Shown in pieces: positions 52,272 through 61,444 of a DNA stretch of 64,000 nucleotides. Source of the DNA: Paenibacillus sp. FSL K6-1096 (GTDB lineage Bacteria; Bacillota; Bacilli; Paenibacillales; Paenibacillaceae). Under the pieces are notes generated by a model that did no database searches, was not told where the DNA came from, and worked only from the letters and a program-made list of their open reading frames with translations. The position numbers and the translations under genes are program-made. The DNA is taken from NCBI RefSeq assembly GCF_037977055.1, contig NZ_CP150274.1:7130001-7194000 (forward strand). The letters are read 5' to 3'. Positions within the stretch are counted from its first letter, which is position 1; each line of letters opens with the position of its first letter.

Positions 52272-54446
52272 ATGCAAGATCCATTTATTCCATTCGGGTT
52301 TCAATATTACCGTTCTCCAACTCCCTTCCGGGACCAATGGGAACAAGACCTCGGCAATATTGCCGGGCAGGGGTTCAATTGTGTGAAATATTGGGTGCAG
52401 TGGCGGTCCAGTGTCTCCAGGGAAGGAACATTCGTGTTCGACGATATTCAAGAGCTGATGGATATAGCCCACCGAAATGGATTGAAGGTCATTTTGAATG
52501 TGATTTTCGACGTAGCTCCGGCCTGGTTTTATAGAAAATATACGGATTCCAAAATGGTCACGGCCGACGGATCCATTGTGGAGCCAAGAGCGATCAACTG
52601 CCGTCAGATAGGCGGAGCCCCCGGACCATGCTATCATCATGCTCCAGCCGCTGCGGAGAAGGCAAGCTTTCTGGAGGAAACCGTACAAGCTTTCCGGGAT
52701 CATCCGGCGCTCTGGGTCTGGGATTTGTGGAATGAACCGGAGCTGACTACGGGCATTAAGCGTAAGCTGTCTTTTGACAACCAGGTCTGTTATTGCAGGC
52801 ATTCGCTAACCGCATTTCATGAATGGCTGATCCATAAATACGGTTCTCTTGAAGCGCTCAACGAATCGTGGCAGCGGACTTACGGGAACTGGGAGGAAGT
52901 GGAGGCACCCCGGGGCCAAGGCATCTTCAACGATCTGGTAGATTGGCGGCTGTTCATGTCGGACACTCTGACAGAGGAGCTGCGGAGACGGGTACAAATT
53001 GTAAAGTCACTGGATACGCGGCATCCGGTCATGGTGCATACGGTACCGGCGCCAATCTTCAATATGATTACGGCCGGTTCGGATGATTTCAAGCTGGCAG
53101 AGCCCTGTGATCTGGTAGGCAACAGTCTGGGGTCCTCGGCGTGGTCGGCTGATCTGCTGGTCTCGGCTGCCAAAGGCAAACCGATTATCAACTCGGAAAT
53201 TCACGCGCTTCCAGGCAATACAGCGATGAAGCCGCGCCAGCCGGACCTTCTGGAGATGAAGAATCATATTCTGACCCCGCTAGCCCGTGGCATCACCGGA
53301 TATCTGTTCTGGCAATACAGGCCGGAAATCTTGGGCCAGGAAGCCCCGGCCTGGGGCAGCGTCTGCCTGGACGGCAGCGCATCGCCCTGGTACAGCGACA
53401 TGGCACACCTTAACAAGCTGGTACAAAGCAACAAGCGGGAGCTGTCGCTGGCCAAACGCCGCGGAGACGGAATTGCTATTCTGTTCAGCCCGGAGAATCA
53501 GATTGCCAACTTCGCAGCGCATGATCATCTGGATACTTACAATGACTCCATACAAGGCGTCCATAAGCTGCTGCATGAGCTCAATTATAAAGTTGAGTTT
53601 CTCCATGAGTCAGAGGTCACTGCGGAGTCACTGAAGCCATACCGCTGCCTGTGGATGCCTTATCCGCTCTATCTTAGCCGTAAATTGTGCGACAGCCTGC
53701 GTGCATGGATAAAGAACGGCGGAATTCTGATCTCGGAATGTTCCTTCGGTGCTCTTCAGGCAGAGAATGGCTGCCACAGCTATAACGTTCCTGGGTATGG
53801 ATTCGACCAAGTGTTCGGCGTCCATGAGACATGGATTCACTCCGCCGAGAATCTGGATCATAGCTATCATCAGGTTGCCTTCGAATCCCGGAAGGCGATT
53901 ACGCTGCGCAATGATATGGGGCAGAGCGGGGAAGAGGAGCCGGCCGCAGACGATCTGGCCCATGGCTCCTATTACAAATCGGATATCGAGCTGGAGGGAC
54001 ATGTCAAGGTACTGGCCCGATTCTCGGAAGATCTCATGCCTGCATTAACCTGCGCCGATTACGGCAGCGGACGCGCCATATGGTTAGGCACCTTGCTTGC
54101 GGCTGCCTATTGGAAGGATGAGCATCCCGGGACGCTTCAGCTGGTACGGGATCTGCTGCAGCAGGAGTTGAAGCTGGAGACTAATGTGCAGGCAAGCGGT
54201 AAAGTCCGTGCGGATCTGTCGGAATGGGGTGAAGGAGCATCCCGTGGTGCGTTTCTATATGTGCATAACGAAGGGAAAGAGGAGACTGCGACCGAAATTA
54301 TGCTGCGTGCTGTGTATACCTCAGCCGAACCCTGGTTTACCGGCGGCCACGCTGTTATTCAGCCGGCAGATCAGGAGGAGCCATCAACAACCCGTCTGAC
54401 TGTAACAATTCAGCCCGGAGATGTTCAGGTATTCCGCTTAACTTAG
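52272..54446 (+). CDS. GH42 beta-galactosidase-like enzyme
   Basis: This 724-residue protein has an N-terminal TIM barrel with acid/base Glu155 in DLWNEPE and nucleophile candidate Glu309 in INSEIHA. A trimerisation/Rossmann-like middle domain (about 400-640, with YKVEFLHESEVTAESLKPYRCLWMP) and a short C-terminal beta domain complete the GH42 layout. It has no signal peptide. Typical activities are beta-galactosidase or alpha-L-arabinopyranosidase. It is the first gene of the transcript that also carries GH92. Confidence 0.82.
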   Translation: MQDPFIPFGFQYYRSPTPFRDQWEQDLGNIAGQGFNCVKYWVQWRSSVSREGTFVFDDIQELMDIAHRNGLKVILNVIFDVAPAWFYRKYTDSKMVTADGSIVEPRAINCRQIGGAPGPCYHHAPAAAEKASFLEETVQAFRDHPALWVWDLWNEPELTTGIKRKLSFDNQVCYCRHSLTAFHEWLIHKYGSLEALNESWQRTYGNWEEVEAPRGQGIFNDLVDWRLFMSDTLTEELRRRVQIVKSLDTRHPVMVHTVPAPIFNMITAGSDDFKLAEPCDLVGNSLGSSAWSADLLVSAAKGKPIINSEIHALPGNTAMKPRQPDLLEMKNHILTPLARGITGYLFWQYRPEILGQEAPAWGSVCLDGSASPWYSDMAHLNKLVQSNKRELSLAKRRGDGIAILFSPENQIANFAAHDHLDTYNDSIQGVHKLLHELNYKVEFLHESEVTAESLKPYRCLWMPYPLYLSRKLCDSLRAWIKNGGILISECSFGALQAENGCHSYNVPGYGFDQVFGVHETWIHSAENLDHSYHQVAFESRKAITLRNDMGQSGEEEPAADDLAHGSYYKSDIELEGHVKVLARFSEDLMPALTCADYGSGRAIWLGTLLAAAYWKDEHPGTLQLVRDLLQQELKLETNVQASGKVRADLSEWGEGASRGAFLYVHNEGKEETATEIMLRAVYTSAEPWFTGGHAVIQPADQEEPSTTRLTVTIQPGDVQVFRLT

Positions 54447-54479
54447 AGCGGCAGGGCGTTTACCGGATATTATAGAGCC

Positions 54480-54497
54480 GGCCGGTGAGATCCGGCC
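54480..54497 (+). other. Stem-loop directly before the GH92 ribosome site
   Basis: GGCCGG and CCGGCC pair perfectly around TGAGAT, ending 2-3 bp before AAGGAG. It may modulate GH92 translation or mark RNA processing between the two genes. Confidence 0.4.
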
Positions 54498-54513
54498 TAA
54501 GGAGTGTATTGAT

Positions 54514-56679
54514 GTGAAGTTAATAGATTATGTTAATCCCATGCAGGGAACCGAATCGGATTACCGCTATTCCAACGGCAACACGCTGCCGCTAACAGCG
54601 ATGCCGCTTGGTATGGCAGCCTGGTGTCCGCAGACCCATGAAGCGGGCGGCACCTGGTTCTTCCATCCCCGTCACCGCCACCTGGAGGGTATCCGCCTGA
54701 CCCATCAGCCCAGTCCCTGGATCGGGGATTATGGACATCTGACCGTGCTGCCGCAGACAGGACCGCTGCTGCTCAGCCCCGGCTCACGCTCCTCCTCCTT
54801 CAAACCGGAGGAGCTGCAGGCAGGCCCCCATTATTTAAGCGTCTCCTTGCAGCGTTACCGGACCCGGCTGGAGCTGACACCGACTGAGCGCTGTGCAGCG
54901 CTGAGAATAACTTATGATGAGCCGCATCAGAACAGGCTGATTATAGCTCCTCTGAAGGGCGAGTCATATCTCGCTTTCCAGCCGGAGAAACGCAGAATTT
55001 CAGGTTATACTAGAGGTCATACCGGCGGGGTTCCCGATAATTTCGCCATGTATTTTGTCTTTCAGTTCGATACAGACCTGATCATGGAGGAATCGGGAAT
55101 CTTCGATGGGGAGTACCAGCCGCTCGGGAGGTATGAGGGAACCGGGGAACGTCTGGGTGCCTATGCAGGTTTAGCCCTGCCGGTATCCGGCGTTGCAGGG
55201 GTCAAATGCGGCACCTCCTTCATTAGCGGGGAGCAGGCACTGCTGAATTTAGAACGGGAGATCGGTGAGCGCAGCTTCGGGGAGATCTTAAGTGCAGCAG
55301 AGGCAAGCTGGGAGGATCGGCTTAGCCGGATTACTGTAGAAAGCACAGATGAAGAGCATCTGCGCACCTTTTACAGCTGTATGTACAGGGTGTGCCTGTT
55401 TCCGAGAACATGGCATGAATATAACAGGCAAGACGAACAGATACACTTCAGCCCTTTTAACGGAGGAATTTGCCATGGTCCAATGTACTCAGACATTGGT
55501 CTGTGGGACGTATACCGGACCAGCCTGCCGCTGTACAGCCTTCTGTTTCCATCTTTGCTGGGTGAGATCATGCAGGCGTGGACGCTGGCTTACGAAGAGA
55601 ACGGCTGGCTGCCGAAGTGGCTGTCTCCGGGCGAACGCAGTGCAATGCCCGGGACACTGATTGATGCGGCGGCTGCAGACGCCGTTGTCAAGGGAATCGG
55701 CGGCTTCGATATGGAGCTGCTGTACGAAGGCTTGCTGAAGCACGCAGACCATCCGGCAGCGGATGAGAGACTGGGCAGACGCGGACTTGAATTATATCTG
55801 CAGCATGGATATCTGCCGCATAACCGGTTCCATGAAAGTGTAAGCAATACACTGGATTATGTCTACGGGGATTTCTGTATAGCCCAGATTGCCCAAGCTC
55901 TCGGCAAAACGGATGACTATGAGCGGTTTATGAGCCGTGCGCAGAATTACAAACGGTTATTTGATCCGGCGGCCGGGTTCATGAGAGGCCGTAACGAGGA
56001 CGGCACCTGGCAAGAGGACTTTGATCCGCTGCAATGGGGCGATCCCTTCTGTGAAGGCAGTGCCTGGCAAGGGAGCTGGGCTGTGCCACATGACTTTCCG
56101 GGACTGGCCGGTCTGATGGGCGGCGAGGAGGCATTCGTTCGCAGGCTGGACCAGCTAATGACCGAAGAACCGGTATTCAAAGTGGGTTCCTACGGACAGG
56201 AGATTCATGAAATGTCGGAAATGGCTTCAGCCGGACTCGGGCAGTTTGCCATCAGCAATCAGCCCAGCTTCCACATCCCTTATCTATTCTCCAGACTCGG
56301 GGCGTTGCCCAAAACACAGTACTGGGTCCGTAAAACCATGGCCGGACTGTTCAGCAGCAGGATGGATGGCTTGCCCGGCGATGAGGATAACGGGAGTATG
56401 GGGGCCTGGTATATTTGGAGCGCCCTCGGTCTGTATCCGCTAAGTCCCGGAATTCCAGAATACGTGCTCGGCAGCCCCCTGTTTGATAAGGTTACGATCG
56501 AGCTTGAAAATGGGCGGCAATGGATCATTGAAGCGGAGAATAATAGCCCCTCTAATGTCTATAGTGCCTCGGTTCACTGGAACGGTACGCCATGGGAGCA
56601 TCACTCCTTGCCACATGAGGAGATTGTGAGAGGCGGAGTCTTAAGCTTCCGTATGTATTCAGGAACTGCCCCGCTATAA
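54514..56679 (+). CDS. GH92 alpha-mannosidase
   Basis: This 721-residue enzyme has the GH92 signature start DYVNPMQGTES and ends in the family's (alpha/alpha)6 domain. The general acid candidate is Glu566 in HEMSEM and the base region is DEDNGSMGAW with Asp623 and Asp625, as in calcium-dependent exo-alpha-mannosidases. It lacks a signal peptide, whereas many GH92 enzymes are exported. GTG at 54514 follows AAGGAGTG. It should cut terminal alpha-mannose from imported oligosaccharides and complements the beta-mannosidase at 37057. Confidence 0.88.
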   Translation: MKLIDYVNPMQGTESDYRYSNGNTLPLTAMPLGMAAWCPQTHEAGGTWFFHPRHRHLEGIRLTHQPSPWIGDYGHLTVLPQTGPLLLSPGSRSSSFKPEELQAGPHYLSVSLQRYRTRLELTPTERCAALRITYDEPHQNRLIIAPLKGESYLAFQPEKRRISGYTRGHTGGVPDNFAMYFVFQFDTDLIMEESGIFDGEYQPLGRYEGTGERLGAYAGLALPVSGVAGVKCGTSFISGEQALLNLEREIGERSFGEILSAAEASWEDRLSRITVESTDEEHLRTFYSCMYRVCLFPRTWHEYNRQDEQIHFSPFNGGICHGPMYSDIGLWDVYRTSLPLYSLLFPSLLGEIMQAWTLAYEENGWLPKWLSPGERSAMPGTLIDAAAADAVVKGIGGFDMELLYEGLLKHADHPAADERLGRRGLELYLQHGYLPHNRFHESVSNTLDYVYGDFCIAQIAQALGKTDDYERFMSRAQNYKRLFDPAAGFMRGRNEDGTWQEDFDPLQWGDPFCEGSAWQGSWAVPHDFPGLAGLMGGEEAFVRRLDQLMTEEPVFKVGSYGQEIHEMSEMASAGLGQFAISNQPSFHIPYLFSRLGALPKTQYWVRKTMAGLFSSRMDGLPGDEDNGSMGAWYIWSALGLYPLSPGIPEYVLGSPLFDKVTIELENGRQWIIEAENNSPSNVYSASVHWNGTPWEHHSLPHEEIVRGGVLSFRMYSGTAPL

Positions 56680-56696
56680 GAGCCAAGCGGGGCAGT
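56665..56696. terminator. Hairpin overlapping the GH92 stop codon
   Basis: ACTGCCCCGCT at 56665-56675 pairs perfectly with AGCGGGGCAGT at 56686-56696; the stop codon lies in the loop. It sits between convergent genes but has no T run. Confidence 0.5.
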
Positions 56697-56703
56697 CCGG
56701 AGG

Positions 56704-57408
56704 CTATTCCGTAATCAACACATAAGTAGCCCTTAGCGGGCCGTGCACCCCGACTACCAGCTTCATTTCAATATCCGCGGAATTGGAGGGGCCGGAGATG
56801 AAATTAATCGATGAGCCCACCGGTTCCCCGGCCTGAATTCTCCGGTTAAGCGCCGCAGCGGCATCAGTGGAGCGAAGCACCAGCTGCTCACGCTCAATCA
56901 CCGCAATATAATGGGACGGCAGGAAATGGAGCGACCGGCCCTGATCGGGACGGCTCTCCACCACAACCGTTCCCGATTCCGCAAGTGCATAGTCGGCGAA
57001 GACAATGGCTGTATTCGCCGATTCTGCACGCCTGATATTCTCCGCCCGTCCCGCCGCTTCTTCCCATACAGCAGCCCCCGGGAAGGCCAGCCCGTATTCC
57101 CTGAACCGGGGATCACCGGAGGTCATCACGGCCCCGCCGCCATTGGCCTCGATCAGATCCTCTAACGTTCTCTGCAGCAGCTCCCGCGTTGTCTCAATCA
57201 CCTGAGTGTGGATGAAGAAGCACTGCTCCTTAAGTATCGCTACAAGATCATCTTGAGTAAGCGGGCCATAACTGTTAGGAACCAATTCCTGGATAGCAGG
57301 ACGCTGGACCTCTGACTTCCGTGCCCGGCCGAGCTTGGCAGCAATGGTATTCAGAAAAGCCTCCTTATTCGTGTTCATATTCATATTTGTGTTCGTGGAT
57401 GCGGTCAT
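56704..57408 (-). CDS. lutC: Lactate utilisation protein LutC
   Basis: This 234-residue LUD-domain protein is the third member of the LutABC complex that oxidises L-lactate to pyruvate. The AIVFADYALAESGTVVVESRPDQGRS region and GVHGP ending are typical. It has a variable N-terminus rich in Thr, Asn and Met. The start overlaps the lutB stop as ATGA behind GGAGGAG. Confidence 0.9.
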   Translation of the reverse strand: MTASTNTNMNMNTNKEAFLNTIAAKLGRARKSEVQRPAIQELVPNSYGPLTQDDLVAILKEQCFFIHTQVIETTRELLQRTLEDLIEANGGGAVMTSGDPRFREYGLAFPGAAVWEEAAGRAENIRRAESANTAIVFADYALAESGTVVVESRPDQGRSLHFLPSHYIAVIEREQLVLRSTDAAAALNRRIQAGEPVGSSINFISGPSNSADIEMKLVVGVHGPLRATYVLITE

Positions 57409-58832
57409 TGCTCAGCTCCTCCTTTGCGCTTCTTCAGCCATGCCCGGAAGCTGTCCTGCGGCTTGACGGGCTGCTTCAGGTCGCGTGAACCAATCCATCC
57501 CTGAAGGATAGCCGGGCCCCGTACAATACGTCCGTGCTTGCTCATGATCCGGCTGGCAGAATGGGCGAGTCTGAGGGTCCTGCCGAACAGGGCAGGGGAG
57601 GAGAGCAGCTTGGCGGCGGCCTTCATCTGAATCCGGTCGGCCGCGCCGGTCCTCTTCTCTTCCACAATGTTCTGGCGGTGCATAACAAGCTGCTCATGCA
57701 GCGGGATTCTTACCGGACAAACATCGGTACACGCCCCGCAGAGACTGGAGGCATAGGGCAACTCCTTATAATCGTCATAACCGCCAAGCAGCGGCGTAAT
57801 GACCGCCCCAATCGGACCCGGATAGATCGATCCGTAAGCGTGCCCGCCGATATGACGGTAGACCGGACAGACATTCAGGCAGGCCCCGCAGCGGATACAT
57901 TGTAAGGCTTCGCCAAATTCACTTCCCAGAATATCGGAGCGGCCGTTATCAACGACCACCAGATGGAATTCCTCCGGTCCGTCGGTCTCACCTGCCGCTG
58001 AGGGTCCCATGACCGTGATATAGCTGGTCAGCTTCTGGCCGACAGCACTGCGGCAGAGCAGATTATCCAGGATCTCCATTTCTTCAAGCGTGGGTACAAT
58101 CCGCTCCATGCCCATGACCGCAATATGCGTCTTGGGGATCGCAGCGGTGAGGTCGCCGTTCCCTTCATTCGTAACCAGATTAATGGCCCCCAGATTGGCG
58201 ATAGCGAAATTACAGCCCGTGATCCCGACCTCTGCCTCCAGGAACTTCTGGCGCAGGACGGTACGGGCGAACCCGGCCAGCTTCTCCGGCGTCTCATCGC
58301 CGGTATATCCCAGCTTCTCTGCGAAGACGCGCCTGATTTGCTCCCGGTCCTTATGCAGGGCGGGCGCTACGATATGGGAGGGAGGGTCCCAGTCATCCAT
58401 CTGCAGGATGTACTCTCCCAGATCGGTCTCAATCACTTCACAGCCGGCTTCGAGCAGCACCCGGTTCAGCTCGATCTCCTCCGTAACCATCGACTTGGAC
58501 TTGACGATTCGGGTCGCCTGCTTGCGGACAATGACATCCCGTATATAACTGCTGGCCTCTTCTTTGGTTGCGGCAAAATAGATATGTCCGCCTTGCCGCT
58601 CAACATTATCCGCAAGCTGCTCCAGATAAAAATCCAGGTTGGCCAGCGTATGCTGACGGATCAGCTGGCCGACCGTCCGCCACTTTTCCCAATCCCCCAG
58701 TGCTGCAGCGGCGGTCAGCCGCCTGGTCTTGAGGCTGTCCTGTGCCGACCCCACGGCACTGCGCATAGAGGAATCCCCAATGCCCTCCGAGGTCCGTTCG
58801 CTGAATTTACGTGAATCGGTTTGCAGGCTCAA
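57405..58832 (-). CDS. lutB: Lactate utilisation iron-sulfur protein LutB
   Basis: This 475-residue protein has a LUD domain (about 60-290) and a ferredoxin-like domain with two [4Fe-4S] motifs, CIRCGACLNVCP and CGACTDVCP. A C-terminal extension includes an amphipathic region. It carries electrons from lactate oxidation within LutABC. TTG at 58832 is chosen because it lies 1 bp after the lutA stop behind GGGGGAAG; the frame itself extends 33 bp further upstream. Confidence 0.88.
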   Translation of the reverse strand: MSLQTDSRKFSERTSEGIGDSSMRSAVGSAQDSLKTRRLTAAAALGDWEKWRTVGQLIRQHTLANLDFYLEQLADNVERQGGHIYFAATKEEASSYIRDVIVRKQATRIVKSKSMVTEEIELNRVLLEAGCEVIETDLGEYILQMDDWDPPSHIVAPALHKDREQIRRVFAEKLGYTGDETPEKLAGFARTVLRQKFLEAEVGITGCNFAIANLGAINLVTNEGNGDLTAAIPKTHIAVMGMERIVPTLEEMEILDNLLCRSAVGQKLTSYITVMGPSAAGETDGPEEFHLVVVDNGRSDILGSEFGEALQCIRCGACLNVCPVYRHIGGHAYGSIYPGPIGAVITPLLGGYDDYKELPYASSLCGACTDVCPVRIPLHEQLVMHRQNIVEEKRTGAADRIQMKAAAKLLSSPALFGRTLRLAHSASRIMSKHGRIVRGPAILQGWIGSRDLKQPVKPQDSFRAWLKKRKGGAEQ

Positions 58833-58833
58833 G

Positions 58834-59577
58834 TCAGCTTCCCCCTTTGTTGACCGCAGGCGCATGCTGGTTCAGCACCTCTGCAATATGCATGACCCGT
58901 ACCGGCTCACCCTTGCGGGACAGGCGTCCGCCGATGTTCATGAGGCAGCCCATATCTGCACTGATCAGGATATCGGCTCCGGTATCCAGCACACAGCCGC
59001 ATTTCTCATCGGCCATTTGTTCCGAGATTTCAGGCATCTTCACCGCAAAGGTGCCGCCGAACCCGCAGCAGTTGTCGCTGTTCTTGAGCGGCTCAAGCTT
59101 CAGTCCCTTCACCTGCTCCAGCAGCTGGAAGGGCGTTTCCTTCTCTCCCAGCAGCCTCGTCATATGGCAGGAGCGGTGGTAAGTGGCTGTTCCTTCAAGC
59201 GTGGCACCGACATCGGTGACACCCAGCACTTTTACAATGAATTGGGTGAGTTCATATGATTTTTCTTTTAGAGCAACCGCTTTCAATTCCCACTCTGGGT
59301 CCCCGCTGAAGATCTTCGGGTATTCATGAAACATAGCGATGCAGGAGCCGGAGGGACCTACGACATAATCCGAAGCCTCGAAGGCCAGCATCATGTTCTG
59401 CATGGCAAGCTTGGATTCCTGCAGATAACCGCTGTTGTAAGTGGGCTGGCCGCAGCAGACCTGTGAAGCGGGGTAATCAATCTCGCAGCCGAGCCGCTCC
59501 AGGATCTCCACCATGGCAATACCGGCACTCGGAGTCATAAGATCTACCAGACAAGTGGAAAAAATACTGACTTTCAC
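58834..59577 (-). CDS. lutA: Lactate utilisation protein LutA
   Basis: This 247-residue protein has two CCG domains with cysteine motifs CCGQPTYNSGY and CCGFGGTFAVK, which bind an iron-sulfur cluster in LutA/GlpC-type subunits. GTG at 59577 is preferred as the start (VKVSIFSTCLV) since GGGAGG lies 8 bp upstream. It heads the lutABC operon, divergent from aldA with 168 bp between. No lutR or lutP is adjacent. Confidence 0.9.
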   Translation of the reverse strand: MKVSIFSTCLVDLMTPSAGIAMVEILERLGCEIDYPASQVCCGQPTYNSGYLQESKLAMQNMMLAFEASDYVVGPSGSCIAMFHEYPKIFSGDPEWELKAVALKEKSYELTQFIVKVLGVTDVGATLEGTATYHRSCHMTRLLGEKETPFQLLEQVKGLKLEPLKNSDNCCGFGGTFAVKMPEISEQMADEKCGCVLDTGADILISADMGCLMNIGGRLSRKGEPVRVMHIAEVLNQHAPAVNKGGS

Positions 59578-59672
59578 TCCCATCCCTCCCATCAATGAAA
59601 ACCTACATTCACAGCTTAACTCATCAAGTCAAGGAAAAACAACACAAAAACAAATAAAAAATGTGAAACTTA

Positions 59673-59702
59673 TTGACAATAAATATTGTGAGCGTTTACA
59701 CT
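59673..59702 (+). promoter_or_regulatory. aldA promoter with a consensus cre box
   Basis: TTGACA at 59673 is followed by a weak -10 (TACACT, 59697). TGTGAGCGTTTACA at 59687-59700 fits every position of the CcpA consensus TGWNANCGNTNWCA and overlaps the spacer and -10, a classic position for catabolite repression. Confidence 0.7.
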
Positions 59703-59745
59703 GTGGATGGGTTCATGGAACAATCTACCTTGAGGGGGAGAAACA

Positions 59746-61191
59746 GTGACCAAGCATTTGATGTATATCAACGGCCAATTTACGGAATCCGAAGGCAAAG
59801 AGTGGATGGAAGTGACCAACCCGGCAACCGATGAAGTCATCTCACGGGTTCCCAAGGCAACCAGAAATGATGTCATACGCGCTATTGATGCAGCGGAGCA
59901 GGCCCAAGCGGAGTGGGAGGAGACTCCGGCGGTAGAGCGAGGCAAGTATTTGCATAAGATTGCTGACGGCATTCGGGCAGAGGCGGACAGCATCGCCAGG
60001 CTGATCTCGGAGGAGGTCGGCAAGACCCTGGAATTATCGACCGTAGAGGTTCATTTTACTGCGGATTATTTGGATTATATGGCGGAGTGGGCACGGCGTT
60101 ATGAAGGGGAGATCGTGCAGAGCGACCGTGATAATGAGCATATTTTTGTATTCAAAAGAGCGATTGGCGTAACCACCGGCATTCTGCCCTGGAACTTCCC
60201 GTTCTTCCTGATCGCCAGAAAAATGGCCCCGGCGCTCATCACCGGCAACACGATTGTCGTGAAGCCCAGCGCCGAATCGCCGAACAATGCGGTGGCGTTC
60301 ACCCGGATCGTGGATCAGGCCGGGCTGCCCAAGGGCGTATTCAACCTGGTCACAGGCAGAGGTGCGGAGGTGGGCAACGAGCTGTCCAGTAACGCCAAGG
60401 TTGGTATGGTTAGTCTTACAGGCAGCGTACCGGCAGGGCAGAAGGTCATGGAGGCAGCGGCTGAGAATATCATCAAGGTTAGCCTGGAGCTGGGCGGCAA
60501 AGCGCCTGCTATCGTCATGAAGGATGCTGATCTGGAGCTGGCGGTTCAGGCGATTGTCGCTTCCCGGGTCATTAATACAGGCCAGGTCTGTAACTGTGCG
60601 GAGCGTGTCTATGTCCATGAGGAGATCAAGGAGGAGTTCACCACGCGGCTGGTTGAAGCGATGAAGGCCGTGAAGTACGGAGACCCGCTCAAGGACACGG
60701 ACATCCAGATGGGACCGCTCATCAACAAGGCCGCGCAGGATTCGGTACAGCAGAAGGTGGACCGGGCCGTTCAGGAAGGAGCCAAGATCGCTCTGGGCGG
60801 TAAAAAAGTTGAGGGCACAGGGAGCTTCTTCGAGCCGACAGTGATCACAGATGCTACGAATGAGATGGAGATTGTGCAGGAGGAAATTTTCGGTCCGGTC
60901 ATCCCCGTCATTTCATTCTCAACCCTGGATGAGGCGATTGCCCTCGCCAATGACAGTGAATTCGGCTTAACCTCATCGCTGTACACCCAGAATCTGAATG
61001 TCGCCATGAAGGTTATCAGGCGGCTGAAATACGGGGAGACGTACATCAACCGCGAGAATTTCGAAGCGATGCAGGGCTTCCATGCAGGCTGGAGAAAATC
61101 CGGCATCGGCGGCGCGGACGGCAAGCACGGCTTGAACGAATACCTCCAGACCCATGTCGTCTACTTGCAGTACGACAAATCGGTTAACTGA
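59746..61191 (+). CDS. aldA: Lactaldehyde/glycolaldehyde dehydrogenase AldA
   Basis: This 481-residue NAD-dependent aldehyde dehydrogenase is strikingly similar to E. coli AldA, for example in ADYLDYMAEWARRYEGEI, GVTTGILPWNFPFFLIARK and TYINRENFEAMQGFHAG. The catalytic glutamate is in LELGGKAP and the catalytic cysteine is Cys282 or Cys284 in GQVCNCAERV. AldA oxidises L-lactaldehyde, the product of rhamnose and fucose breakdown, to L-lactate. The divergent lutABC would then take lactate to pyruvate, and the rhamnosidase at 45412 could supply rhamnose. Confidence 0.9.
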   Translation: MTKHLMYINGQFTESEGKEWMEVTNPATDEVISRVPKATRNDVIRAIDAAEQAQAEWEETPAVERGKYLHKIADGIRAEADSIARLISEEVGKTLELSTVEVHFTADYLDYMAEWARRYEGEIVQSDRDNEHIFVFKRAIGVTTGILPWNFPFFLIARKMAPALITGNTIVVKPSAESPNNAVAFTRIVDQAGLPKGVFNLVTGRGAEVGNELSSNAKVGMVSLTGSVPAGQKVMEAAAENIIKVSLELGGKAPAIVMKDADLELAVQAIVASRVINTGQVCNCAERVYVHEEIKEEFTTRLVEAMKAVKYGDPLKDTDIQMGPLINKAAQDSVQQKVDRAVQEGAKIALGGKKVEGTGSFFEPTVITDATNEMEIVQEEIFGPVIPVISFSTLDEAIALANDSEFGLTSSLYTQNLNVAMKVIRRLKYGETYINRENFEAMQGFHAGWRKSGIGGADGKHGLNEYLQTHVVYLQYDKSVN

Positions 61192-61222
61192 ATACGCAGC
61201 GATTGTTTGCTGCATGGTGAGG

Positions 61223-61249
61223 CGGCCCTTGTTTGGGGGCCGTTTTTTT
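61223..61249 (+). terminator. Rho-independent terminator after aldA
   Basis: CGGCCC pairs with GGGCCG and is followed by seven T. Confidence 0.85.
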
Positions 61250-61283
61250 GTTGTTCGGAGAGGCAGGTGCGAGGGGCGGGGGA

Positions 61284-61360
61284 GATTTAGTCGGAAATGC
61301 GATTACATTCGCTGTGGCGGAGGCGTGTTGGCGAAATGTAATCGAAAAACCGAATATATT
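61284..61360. repeat. Two further copies of the palindromic repeat, in inverted orientation
   Basis: GCGAAATGTAATCG...AAAAACCGA at 61331-61355 matches the core of the array at 10811. A second copy lies at 61284-61305 on the opposite strand (as read on the + strand, GCGATTACATTCGC at its end). They show that this repeat family is dispersed and not confined to the array. Confidence 0.7.
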
Positions 61361-61371
61361 GAGCGATATTT

Positions 61372-61413
61372 TACCCGGGTAATATTGCATTTGTGTTTTT
61401 ACCCGGGTATAAT
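61372..61413 (+). promoter_or_regulatory. Promoter with twin TACCCGGGTA operators
   Basis: TTGCAT at 61385-61390 and TATAAT at 61408-61413 have a 17-bp spacer. Perfect palindromes TACCCGGGTA at 61372-61381 and 61400-61409 lie 28 bp apart, one just upstream of the -35 and one touching the -10, an arrangement suited to repression by a dimer. Confidence 0.65.
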
Positions 61414-61444
61414 TAAGGCGAAAAGAAGGGAGGTCACATAAAAC

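Noticed and set aside
61154..61441. 95-codon frame after aldA
   Set aside because: It begins inside aldA and crosses its terminator, the repeat pair and the next promoter.
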